Source: Pantoea deleyi
GTDB lineage: Bacteria > Pseudomonadota > Gammaproteobacteria > Enterobacterales > Enterobacteriaceae
Reading direction: 5' to 3'
Assembly: GCF_022647325.1 (NCBI RefSeq)
Contig: NZ_CP071405.1
Coordinates: forward strand, 2,232,001-2,296,000
DNA length: 64,000 nt
Each line of letters begins with the position of its first letter. The first letter of the stretch is position 1. Shown here one piece after another: positions 21,501-29,754 of this stretch. Both the position numbers and the translations under genes were made by a program. The notes under the pieces were generated by a model, which was not told the origin of the DNA, searched no databases, and was given only the letters and a program-made list of their open reading frames with translations.

Positions 21501-21652
21501 ACCGGCTAAACTCCGCACCGCCGCCGAGCGGGCAGGAAAGGCCCGCCTGAAGAGCAAAGCGTGCGAGCCAGGGATGGCGAGCCCGATCCGCAGGGAGGCG
21601 GGACTCCTTTGCGATCGGGCGGGTCTTTCCGGCACGACGCACCGCGCTTTCC
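21501..21652. repeat. Structured ~150-bp non-coding repeat, copy 2
   Basis: About 90% identical to copy 1 by eye, with one extra T near 21610. The outer stem is kept but with changes (GGAAAGGCCCGCCTGA against TCGGGCGGGTCTTTCC), several of which are G-T or compensatory-like, suggesting that structure is what is conserved. Confidence 0.7.
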
Positions 21653-22174
21653 ACGCACTTAACCGCGCTTCCCGCCCGCGCCTCAGCCATCCACCTCACC
21701 CCGCCATTAAAACGCCGTTAAAGCAAAAGACGTGCCGTTATCTGGAAAACAGGGGGCCAGAACAGGCGCGTAAATTCTGATTTTTATGAGATTCATAACT
21801 CAAATCGATAAAATTTTTCACCAGAAAGTTATTAGAAAATCTTAATAGTTTCCAATTGAATCCATTGCATGTCAGAATGCATAACACTGTTGAGAACAAG
21901 TTTGTCCCTGCGATCATTCAGTTCGCTTTAACTATCGCATTCGCTGGCGCTTTTCTTACCCCGAAACCCGCCGCCAAAGTGCCCGCTATCACGCATTCAC
22001 AACAGGTGCAATGGTTTGAATTCTCAAAAGTCTTAGGTAGACTAATCGCGTTACTATCCTGATGTAATCTGACCTTTTTCTTTTACAGAATTTCGGCACG
22101 ATGCGGCGCGATAAACAGCGTCTCCTGCATCGGGCCTGGCAATATGCAGATACTTTGATGAGATCACGAGGAAC
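21653..22174. other. Gene-free AT-rich gap before the T6SS-type locus
   Basis: After the repeats the base composition turns sharply AT-rich (21770-21870). A 68-residue frame starting with TTG at 21856 has no recognisable similarity and no ribosome site. The stretch probably holds the promoter of the locus starting at 22175; I cannot name specific sites. Confidence 0.4.
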
Positions 22175-22666
22175 ATGGTGAAAAAGAGTCTTGCGTTAAC
22201 GCTGCTGGCGGTGCTTACCCTGGCAGGCTGTAAGGCCCCGCCGCCGCCCGTTACAGATGATACGCTGGTCACCAGCGAAATTAACGGCGTCAAACTGGTC
22301 CATCGACACGCTGTCGCGGCACCGACGGAATTCGAACCGGTCAACCAGACCTGGCGCGCACTCTATGGCGCCTCCGTCATGACCTCGCCTGACTACGGCG
22401 GCAAAGTCGTCCGCTATCTCGAAACGGGTAAACCTTTTGAAGTATTAGGTAACGTCGAACACAACTGGCTGGCGATTGCTGACCAGGCCGATGGCCCGTT
22501 GATTGGTTATGTTCCGTTAAAAGCGGGCGTGGAAAGCAGCCGCTACGATGCCACCCTGCAGAGCGATCGCCCCCGACCGCGCAAAGCGAAACAAGTCTGT
22601 GTCGCCGTGGGCGGCGCCAGCAAAGCCTGTCGGACGAACGATACCGCGACCTGGATCTTAGACTGA
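22175..22666 (+). CDS. SH3b-domain lipoprotein heading the T6SS-type locus
   Basis: 163 residues: signal peptide with lipobox (LTLAGCK), a proline-rich linker, then a bacterial SH3-like fold (GASVMTSPDYGGKVVRYLETGKPFEVLGNVEHNWLAIADQ...LIGYVPLKAGV). No TssJ-type sequence is visible. As the only lipoprotein in the locus, it could take the place of TssJ at the outer membrane next to TssM and TssL; that is inference from position. The C-terminus has three Cys. Confidence 0.7.
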   Translation: MVKKSLALTLLAVLTLAGCKAPPPPVTDDTLVTSEINGVKLVHRHAVAAPTEFEPVNQTWRALYGASVMTSPDYGGKVVRYLETGKPFEVLGNVEHNWLAIADQADGPLIGYVPLKAGVESSRYDATLQSDRPRPRKAKQVCVAVGGASKACRTNDTATWILD

Positions 22667-22751
22667 TTATGAAATCCGGCGCATATTGCCCGCAGCACTG
22701 TCCCGGTCTGCGGGTACAGGGATTTGCCATTGGCTGGAAGATCACGAATTA

Positions 22752-23969
22752 ATGACTGTGGAATCTCCGGCGCGTGAAGCGCCTCCCTCAGGCAATGAGA
22801 ATCTCTTACTGCAGGCTGCCGCGCCACTGCTGAACGCGGTGGTGCAGATTCGTCAGGCAGCCACGCATGACGACCCTGCAGGGCTGCGCCAGTCGCTGAT
22901 TGATGAAATCCGCCAGTTTGAACAACGCTGCAAACAGGCCGGGCTGCCGTTTGAAATGATTATCGGCGCACGTTACTGCATCTGTAGCGCGCTGGATGAA
23001 GCGGCGGCACAAACCCCCTGGGGCACGCGTGGCGTCTGGTCAGGCAACGGCATGCTGGTCACCTTTCACAACGAAAGCTGGGGCGGCGAAAAATTCTTCC
23101 AGCTGCTCTCACGCATTTCACAAAGCCCGCAACAGCACCTCTGGCTGCTGGAGGTGGTGCAGTACTGCCTGCTGCTGGGCTATGAAGGCCGTTATCGTGG
23201 CAGTGAAAATGGCCGCATCCAGTGCGAAGGCATCCGCAAACGCCTTAAAACCCTGATCGATGAGACACGCGCCCAGCGCCAGACGCCACAGCCGCCGCTG
23301 GTGGAGGTACATCCGCTGGTCAGCACCCTCGCCCGCCCGATGGTGCCGCTGTGGGCCTGTGCCATGCTGGTTGCGCTGATCGGCTGCCTGATTTACAGCG
23401 GCCTCAACTGGCGGCTCGGCAACGCAGCCGAACCGCTGCTGCGCACGCTCTATCAGATGCCGCTGCCGCAGATCACCGCTGGCCGCCGTCCCTCTTCTCC
23501 GCAGGCGCTGCTCGACCTGCGCCAGCGCCTGAACGACGTCATTGCCGCCGGACAGCTCGAAGTCAGCGATGGCGCCTTCGGCAGCAAAGTGATCATCCCG
23601 GCCGACAAACTCTTTGCCGAACAGGGCACGGTCATCAATCCGGTGGGCCGCGCGCTTATCGCCCGCGTCTCCGCCGCGATGAAAGATGTCAAAGGCACCA
23701 TTCTGGTCTCGGTCTTCACGGACGATCACCCGGTGGATAACAGCCGCTTTGCCTCCAGCTACGAATTCTCCTTTGCCCGCGCCCGCGCCATCACCCAGTT
23801 GCTCCAGCTGCAACTGGCTGACGGCCATACGGTGCGATCCGAAGGCCGTGGCGACAGCGATCCGCTCCTGCCCAACGACAGCAGCGAAAACCGTACCCGC
23901 AACCGCCGCGTTGAGATCACCCTGTTTGCCGCGCCTGAAACGCTCAGTAATCATCAAGGAGCACAATAA
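22752..23969 (+). CDS. tssL: TssL (DotU/IcmH) with C-terminal OmpA-like domain
   Basis: 405 residues. N-terminal DotU domain (LLQAAAPLLNAVVQIR..., FEMIIGARYCICSALDEAAAQTPWG, SWGGEKFFQLL, LLEVVQYCLLLGYEGRYRG), one transmembrane segment (~197-216), and an OmpA-like peptidoglycan-binding domain ending ENRTRNRRVEITLF. The first OmpA motif is altered (VFTDDHPVDN in place of GHTDxxP). Full length for an extended TssL. In T6SS it anchors TssM in the inner membrane and docks the baseplate; no baseplate genes are present here. Start ATG at 22752; the frame extends upstream without similarity. Confidence 0.88.
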   Translation: MTVESPAREAPPSGNENLLLQAAAPLLNAVVQIRQAATHDDPAGLRQSLIDEIRQFEQRCKQAGLPFEMIIGARYCICSALDEAAAQTPWGTRGVWSGNGMLVTFHNESWGGEKFFQLLSRISQSPQQHLWLLEVVQYCLLLGYEGRYRGSENGRIQCEGIRKRLKTLIDETRAQRQTPQPPLVEVHPLVSTLARPMVPLWACAMLVALIGCLIYSGLNWRLGNAAEPLLRTLYQMPLPQITAGRRPSSPQALLDLRQRLNDVIAAGQLEVSDGAFGSKVIIPADKLFAEQGTVINPVGRALIARVSAAMKDVKGTILVSVFTDDHPVDNSRFASSYEFSFARARAITQLLQLQLADGHTVRSEGRGDSDPLLPNDSSENRTRNRRVEITLFAAPETLSNHQGAQ

Positions 23970-26090
23970 ATGCGCGCTTCCCTTCGCCTGCTGCTGACAC
24001 ATCGCCTGCTGTGGAGCTTTATTGGCGTCACGGCGCTGAGCTGCCTGGTCTGGATGCTCGGGCCATTCTGGTCATGGGGCGAATCGCGCCCGCTGGAGTC
24101 GGTACTGCCGCGCCAGCTCACCGTCGGCGCACTCTACTTTCTCTGGATCCTGTTCCAGCTGATTCCGTCACTTTATCGCGCCTGGTTCAACAGCCGCCTG
24201 CTGACGCAGCTTGAGGTCAGCGGCAATGACGACCCGGCAGAACGTCAGATCACGGCAGAGCGGCTCAATCAGCGCTTCAGCGAAGCGGTGTTGCAGCTCA
24301 AACGGACCCAGTTTGGCCGTCGGCACAGCGGCAGCCTCCTCTCACGCGTTAACGCCAGCTACCTCTATCAGCTGCCCTGGTATCTGGTCATGGGCGCGCC
24401 GGGTGCCGGTAAAACGACCGCCCTGTTTAACGCCGGTCTCGACTTCCCGCTGACCGACACGCTGGGGAAAACCGCCGTTCGTGGCGTCGGCGGCACCCGC
24501 AACTGCGACTGGTGGTTTACGGACAGCGCGGTGCTGATCGATACCGCCGGTCGCTATGCGCTGCAGGAGAGCCAGCGCGTGCGCGATGCGGCGGAGTGGC
24601 ACACCTTCATCAACCTGCTTAAACGCTACCGCACCCGCCAGCCGATCAACGGCGTCATCATGACCATCAGCGTGGCCGACCTGCTGAGTGACTCGGCCGA
24701 GGCGCGCTTCGCCCAGGCCAGCGCGCTGCGTGAACGCATGGCGGAACTCCATCAGCAGACCGGCATCCACTTCCCGGTGTATGTGATGGTGACCAAAACC
24801 GACCTGCTCAAAGGCTTTATGAGCTACTTCGGCGCGATTGATAAGGCGCGGCGTGACGCAATCTGGGGCTTCACCTTCAACCGGGAACCGGCGAAGCCGC
24901 ACAAAGATGACTGGCATCGCCACTTTGGTCAGCAGTTCCAGCGGCTGGAACAGCAGCTGCAGGAGCAACTGGCGGAGCAGATGACGCAGGAGCGCGACCT
25001 CAACGAGCGCGCCGAGTGCTTCCTCTTCCCGCAGGAGTTCGCCTCGCTGCGTCCGCTGCTGAACGAATACCTGGATATCGTCTTCTCCGATCATCAGGAT
25101 GCCGTCGCCTGGAGCCCGCGTGGCCTCTTCTTCACCAGCGGCACCCAGGAAGGTCTGCCGTTTGATCGGGTCATGGGTGAACTGAGCCGCAAGCTGCAAC
25201 TCCGCCAGGCGGGCGAACACTCAATCGCCGCCTGGGACAGCGTAAACCGCAACAGCCCCATCCCCGGCAACAAGGGTCAGAGCTTCTTTATCCGCGATCT
25301 GCTGAGCAACCTGATATTCAGGGAGAGCGGCCTGGCGGGCAGCAACCGTCGCTGGGAGTACCGTAACCAGCTCTTCCACTGGATAGGCTATGGCGTGCTG
25401 GCCGGGGCGCTGCTGATCGCCTCCGGCCTCTGGAGCCTCAGCTACTATCAGAACCAGCACTATCTGCAGCAGGTCGCCGCGCGCATACCGGCTATCCGCA
25501 CGCAGAGTCAGCAGGTGATTCATCAGCCTGCTGATAATATTTTTGATCTGCTACCCTTTCTGAATAACCTGGTGAAGCTGCCGCTGTCGGAACGTTTTTC
25601 TCTCGATAATCCGCCGCTTACTATGCGGGCTGGCTTATATCGCGGCAGCCAGGTCAGCGATGCTGCCTGGGTGCTTTATCAAAATGCGCTTAAGTCTCTG
25701 CTGCTGCCGCGGGTTGCTCAGCAGATTACAAACATCCTGCGCAACGATCCGGGCGATGATAATGCCTACAGCCGCAATGCGCTGCGCGCTTATCAGATGC
25801 TCTATCAGCCGCGAAATTATGATGGCGAATTTTTGCGGGCCTGGCTGCTGCAGAATCTGCAGCGAAGCCTGCCCGACTCGGTCAGCGCCCGCGATCTGCA
25901 ACAGCTCGACTGGCATCTCAGCCAGCTGCTGGATCAGCAGATACAGTCGTCGCCTTATGCGCGGGATAATGCCCTGATGATGCGCAAGCTGGCTGAGAAT
26001 CTGAACATCGCGGGTCAGTCCGGCGCGGTGCTGGCCGTGACGCCAGCCCATACGGCGGCGCAGCCGACCCCGCATAGCGAGTCATGGTGA
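23970..26090 (+). CDS. tssM: Truncated TssM (IcmF) inner-membrane protein
   Basis: 706 residues, against roughly 1,100-1,200 in complete TssM. Two N-terminal transmembrane segments (~12-32, 50-68), a cytoplasmic GTPase-like domain with Walker A GAPGAGKT (142-149) and LIDTAGRY (~190), NGVIMTISVADLL, then a third transmembrane segment (~470-492). Only ~210 periplasmic residues follow, where ~600-700 are expected, so the part that contacts TssJ is missing. The stop is genuine: TagF begins 8 bases later in a different frame. Start follows the tssL stop directly with AAGGAG upstream. Confidence 0.85.
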   Translation: MRASLRLLLTHRLLWSFIGVTALSCLVWMLGPFWSWGESRPLESVLPRQLTVGALYFLWILFQLIPSLYRAWFNSRLLTQLEVSGNDDPAERQITAERLNQRFSEAVLQLKRTQFGRRHSGSLLSRVNASYLYQLPWYLVMGAPGAGKTTALFNAGLDFPLTDTLGKTAVRGVGGTRNCDWWFTDSAVLIDTAGRYALQESQRVRDAAEWHTFINLLKRYRTRQPINGVIMTISVADLLSDSAEARFAQASALRERMAELHQQTGIHFPVYVMVTKTDLLKGFMSYFGAIDKARRDAIWGFTFNREPAKPHKDDWHRHFGQQFQRLEQQLQEQLAEQMTQERDLNERAECFLFPQEFASLRPLLNEYLDIVFSDHQDAVAWSPRGLFFTSGTQEGLPFDRVMGELSRKLQLRQAGEHSIAAWDSVNRNSPIPGNKGQSFFIRDLLSNLIFRESGLAGSNRRWEYRNQLFHWIGYGVLAGALLIASGLWSLSYYQNQHYLQQVAARIPAIRTQSQQVIHQPADNIFDLLPFLNNLVKLPLSERFSLDNPPLTMRAGLYRGSQVSDAAWVLYQNALKSLLLPRVAQQITNILRNDPGDDNAYSRNALRAYQMLYQPRNYDGEFLRAWLLQNLQRSLPDSVSARDLQQLDWHLSQLLDQQIQSSPYARDNALMMRKLAENLNIAGQSGAVLAVTPAHTAAQPTPHSESW

Positions 26091-26097
26091 GGTGAAT

Positions 26098-26796
26098 ATG
26101 GCGGCTTACACGGCCCCCGGCTGGTATGGCAAGCTGCCGTCGACCGGTGACTTTCTGCATCGCCGGCTGAGCGAACAGCAGATCGGCCCGTGGAACCACT
26201 GGTTCCAGCAGGGATTGATGCACTGGCATCAGCAGGCCTGGTCCTTCAGCGCGAACTTTCTTCACGCGCCGGTGTGGAACTTTGTTCTGCCGGTGACCGC
26301 GACCCGGCCGCAGATACAGATGGGCTGCCTGCTGCCCTCGTGCGACCGCGTGGGCCGCGCCTGGCCGCTGCTGGCCCTGCACAGTTTTTCGCTGGCGCAG
26401 TGGCATCCTGCTCAGCTGACCATCTCCGGCGACTGGTTTCAGGATCTGGGTGCGACGCTGTTGCAGGCGGTGCAGACGCCGCTGAACGGTGAGCAGCTGG
26501 AACAGCAGATCCAGGCCCTGCCGCCGCTGATGGTGCCCGCACGCAAGCCGTCCGAGATCATGGATGTGATTGGTTTTCAGGATCTGCCCTGTACGCTGAG
26601 CTGGCGTGAAGTGGCTGAACGTTTCGATCCACAGCAGCATATGAGCTACTGGTGGAGTAACCGCAGTGATGGCTTTGTCCATGCGACCCACAAGCATAGC
26701 GGCAACCTCACGGCGCAACTGTTTTCGTTACTGTTTAACCCGGCTGCGGGTTCACAGCCGGGGCGTAATGGCCTCTATCCTCCGATGTTCGAGTGA
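26098..26796 (+). CDS. tagF: TagF, T6SS post-translational regulator
   Basis: 232 residues. N-terminal APGWYGKLPSTGDFLHRRL is the hallmark of TagF, followed by GCLLPSCDRVGRAWPL and the C-terminal SYWWSNRSDGF segment. TagF represses T6SS assembly by sequestering the FHA protein, in parallel with the kinase/phosphatase pair found downstream. It is not fused to PppA here, unlike in some bacteria. Start ATG 26098 with GAGGTGAAT; a GTG six bases earlier is possible. Confidence 0.88.
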   Translation: MAAYTAPGWYGKLPSTGDFLHRRLSEQQIGPWNHWFQQGLMHWHQQAWSFSANFLHAPVWNFVLPVTATRPQIQMGCLLPSCDRVGRAWPLLALHSFSLAQWHPAQLTISGDWFQDLGATLLQAVQTPLNGEQLEQQIQALPPLMVPARKPSEIMDVIGFQDLPCTLSWREVAERFDPQQHMSYWWSNRSDGFVHATHKHSGNLTAQLFSLLFNPAAGSQPGRNGLYPPMFE

Positions 26797-26832
26797 GGCC
26801 GGATGCGTTTGCCGTCTAATCTGGGATAACTC

Positions 26833-27969
26833 ATGCAATTTACCATTGTGCAATGCACTACGGATGTTCCGGTCAGAAGCGTCGCGTTTCAGCCCCCTGG
26901 CGGCACCATTGGCCGCAGTCAGGACAACGATCTGGTGCTGCCGGATGAGACACGCGCGATCTCGCGGCTGCAGGCGCTGGTTCACCTGTCGCATGACGGC
27001 GAGTGTCGCCTGACTAATCAGGGCAGCGTCACGCCGGTGGAACACAACGGCCTGACGCTGGGGCGCGGGATGCAGGTGCTGCTGAAGCATGGCGATGCGC
27101 TGCGGATCGGCGACTACGCCCTGGAAGTACGCGATCCCGCCTGCCAGAACGCGCAGAGCGATCCGCTGGCGCTGTTTGCCGGTAACAGCGCCGAACCGGC
27201 TAATCCGCTGGGCATTCACGAACATCACGAGGTCGAGCCGTCGCTGCTGGTCAGCGAGACGCCCCCCTCGCGCCATGAGCGCCATACCGACGCCAGGCTG
27301 GCGATTGATCCGCAGGCCAGTGAGCCGCGCCGGGCGCTGACGGCGCAGCCGGTGGACCAGGATCGGCTCATTGCGGCCCTGCTGGATGGCATGGGGCTGA
27401 GCAACGGTCACGCCACGCCGGTGGATGAAGAGCAGATGCGCATCACCGGCCGGATGTTAAGCCTCTTTTCACAGGGCACCGTGGCGCTGCTCTCGTCGCG
27501 ATCCATCCTCAAACGCGGCGTGAAAGCGGACATGACGATGATCCTGAACGAGGCGAATAACCCGTTCAAGATCCTGCCCTCCGGCAAAACCGTGCTGATG
27601 CAGATGTATCAGAGCCAGATGCCTGGCTTTATGCCGCCGGAACAGGCGGTACGCGATGCGCTGGTGGACCTGCAGGCCCACCAGCTGGGAATGATTGCCG
27701 GAATCCGCGCCATTATTGCGGCGATGCTGCAATCCTTTAATCCGCAGCGGCTGGAGGAGCAGGCGCGCGCCGATGGCGTGGTGTCGAAACTGCCCTTCTC
27801 CACCGTGAAAAAAGCGGCGATGTGGGACTACTTCATCCGTAACTATCAGCGAACGGCCGGCGAGATCGAAGACGATTTCCACACGCTGTTTGGCGAAGCC
27901 TTTCTTCATGCCTATGACATGGAGGTCAATCAGTATAAAGACTCTCAGACGCGGGTAGATGAAACATGA
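26833..27969 (+). CDS. tagH: FHA-domain T6SS protein (Fha/TagH)
   Basis: 378 residues. FHA domain at ~20-95: GGTIGRSQDNDLVLPD with phosphothreonine-binding Gly-Arg-Ser, ISRLQALV, and the Asn in VEHNGL. After a ~100-residue variable linker comes the TagH C-terminal domain (MLSLFSQGTVALLSSRSILKRGVK, ILNEANNPFKILPSG, FNPQRLEEQ, WDYFIRNYQRTAGEIEDDFHTLFGEAFL). In T6SS the phosphorylated form triggers assembly. Its stop overlaps the pppA start (ATGA). Confidence 0.88.
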   Translation: MQFTIVQCTTDVPVRSVAFQPPGGTIGRSQDNDLVLPDETRAISRLQALVHLSHDGECRLTNQGSVTPVEHNGLTLGRGMQVLLKHGDALRIGDYALEVRDPACQNAQSDPLALFAGNSAEPANPLGIHEHHEVEPSLLVSETPPSRHERHTDARLAIDPQASEPRRALTAQPVDQDRLIAALLDGMGLSNGHATPVDEEQMRITGRMLSLFSQGTVALLSSRSILKRGVKADMTMILNEANNPFKILPSGKTVLMQMYQSQMPGFMPPEQAVRDALVDLQAHQLGMIAGIRAIIAAMLQSFNPQRLEEQARADGVVSKLPFSTVKKAAMWDYFIRNYQRTAGEIEDDFHTLFGEAFLHAYDMEVNQYKDSQTRVDET

Positions 27970-28742
27970 AGATCGTTTTTGCCAGCCGCTGCCAGCAGGG
28001 GCTGCGTGATGAGAATCAGGATCGTACAGGCGCCGGACTGGATGAGCGTAAAGCCTGCTTCGTGGTCTGCGACGGCGTCGCGGGGCTGCCCGGCGGCGAG
28101 AGGGCTGCGCAGCTGGTGCGTGACACGCTGATGAGTCAGCTCCAGGCGTACGACGACTTCACGCCGGAACGCACCCATCAGGCGATTGAACATTGCCGCG
28201 TCGTGCTGCACGAGGAGCAGGGTAAAAATCCGAAATATTCGCGTATGAGCACCACGCTGGCGGCCCTGTTTATCGACCGCGAAAAACAGCGCGCATGGTG
28301 GGCGCATGCCGGTGATAGCCGGGTTTATCACTTCCGGCGTGGCGTGCTGCATGAGGTCACCCGCGACCACAGCCTGGCGCAGCAGCTGAAAGAAGCGGGC
28401 TATGAAAATACCGGCATTAACAGTAATTTACTTTATAATGCGCTCGGCGCTGAGCCGCCTCGCTTAGTGAGCTTCTCGCAGGAGATTGCGCTGGAAGATG
28501 GCGATGCCTTTCTGGTCTGCACCGATGGTTTCTGGCTGAACCTGTCCAGCGGTGAAATGGAGCAGGCGCTGCGCATGGTCAATGCCTGCGAAGAGTGGCT
28601 GGCCCTGATGGAACAGGCGGTCAGCCGCACGGTAAAAAAAGACAATCTCAGCGCCCTGGCGGTCTGGATTGGTGAGCCGGAAGAGGCCACCCTGCTCTAT
28701 TCACTGGCTGATTCGGCGCGCTTCCTGCCGCCTCGATTTTGA
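27966..28742 (+). CDS. pppA: PP2C-type Ser/Thr phosphatase PppA
   Basis: 258 residues, complete PPM/PP2C domain. Metal-binding motifs: RDENQDR, CDGVAGLPGGE, AHAGDSRVYHFR, CTDGFW and KKDNLSAL. In T6SS, PppA dephosphorylates the FHA protein and opposes PpkA. Translationally coupled to the fha gene by a four-base overlap. Confidence 0.9.
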   Translation: MKIVFASRCQQGLRDENQDRTGAGLDERKACFVVCDGVAGLPGGERAAQLVRDTLMSQLQAYDDFTPERTHQAIEHCRVVLHEEQGKNPKYSRMSTTLAALFIDREKQRAWWAHAGDSRVYHFRRGVLHEVTRDHSLAQQLKEAGYENTGINSNLLYNALGAEPPRLVSFSQEIALEDGDAFLVCTDGFWLNLSSGEMEQALRMVNACEEWLALMEQAVSRTVKKDNLSALAVWIGEPEEATLLYSLADSARFLPPRF

Positions 28743-28756
28743 TTCCAAGGATCCTT

Positions 28757-29710
28757 ATGAAACTGTGGTTGCCCGGCATCATGACTCTGCTGATTGCCTT
28801 TCACGCCCAGGCTGAAAATTATCGTGTCGTCTACTCCCCCAGCCTGGCGCTGGAGGTCTACATCGACAACGTGGTGAGCAAAGCGCCTGATGACTGGTGT
28901 AAAGAGACGCTGCCGCTGCGCATCGTCTCCGGCAAAAGCAAGGATTCATCGGTGCTGACCACCTTTTTGCCCCGTGTCGGCACGCTGCTGGCGAATCAGT
29001 GCGGCCTGCTCGATGAGCTGCCCTGGCAGATGACCAATAAAGAGGGCGGCGTACTGGCCAGCGGCAGCGCCAGCAAACTGCAGAACTGGCGGCCTATCGT
29101 GATGGCCGATGCTACCGCCAGCGCCAGCGCAGCGAATGCCGCGCCGCTCGATCTGTCGCGGCCTGCGGACAGCACGCCGCTGCAACATTTTGATCTCCCC
29201 AGCGGCTGCCATTTCCGCACCGCCTGGGATGAACATGCCCACACCCTGTTTATTCCGGACGTCAGCAAGCAGCAGTGTTCGCCGGATGGCTGGGCTGAGG
29301 GTAAAAGTGAGCTGATGCTGGCGACCCCGGAACAGAGCACGCCGGTGGCTGTGACCTTCTATCAGGGCTATCCCATCGCCAACCTGAACATTCCGGACAG
29401 TCAACTGGAGGTCATCGCCGCGAATAACCAGCGTATGATCGTCAGACGCGCAGACGCGGCTGACAGCTGGCTGGTCCTGCCCTTTGATACCCGGCAACAC
29501 GTCTGGCGCTTCAACGGTGCCCTGTTGATCAAAATGGATAAGAATGCTGCGCAGCAGGATGCTGACGCTGTGAAATCACGAGTCGATACGTTGCGCAGTC
29601 AGTGGGCGCCCTACTTCATGCCACAGCAAAAAGTGAATGTGTTACTTATCGACACCCTGCACGCGGATCTGGCCGATCCCGCTATCGGTGCCTGGCGTAA
29701 CATCAATTAA
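28757..29710 (+). CDS. Periplasmic protein of unknown function in the T6SS-type locus
   Basis: 317 residues from the ATG at 28757 (AAGGATCC upstream). Signal peptide MKLWLPGIMTLLIAFHAQA. The mature part has four Cys (DDWCKE, ANQCGLL, SGCHF, KQQCSP) that could form two disulfides, consistent with a periplasmic location. I do not recognise a family. Its place between the phosphatase and kinase genes suggests that it may act with the periplasmic C-terminal domain of PpkA or with TssM, for instance as a signal sensor like the Tag proteins of other loci. Confidence 0.65.
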   Translation: MKLWLPGIMTLLIAFHAQAENYRVVYSPSLALEVYIDNVVSKAPDDWCKETLPLRIVSGKSKDSSVLTTFLPRVGTLLANQCGLLDELPWQMTNKEGGVLASGSASKLQNWRPIVMADATASASAANAAPLDLSRPADSTPLQHFDLPSGCHFRTAWDEHAHTLFIPDVSKQQCSPDGWAEGKSELMLATPEQSTPVAVTFYQGYPIANLNIPDSQLEVIAANNQRMIVRRADAADSWLVLPFDTRQHVWRFNGALLIKMDKNAAQQDADAVKSRVDTLRSQWAPYFMPQQKVNVLLIDTLHADLADPAIGAWRNIN

Positions 29711-29754
29711 TTACCGCGCAGCCTGGCGAGCAGGCCGTGTACAGAGAGTTCACT

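Noticed and set aside
21361..21780. 139-codon frame through the tandem repeats, with an internally repeated protein
   Set aside because: The protein repeat merely mirrors the duplicated DNA; the opposite strand gives equally long frames, composition is implausible (Arg/Pro/Ala) and there is no ribosome site.
24342..25220. 292-codon minus-strand frame (also 23118-24002 and 25918-26718)
   Set aside because: Shadows of tssL, tssM and tagF in GC-rich DNA; the plus-strand genes have clear motifs.
23970..26096. tssM interrupted by a recent frameshift
   Set aside because: No TssM-like continuation appears in any frame after 26090; tagF begins immediately with conserved residues.
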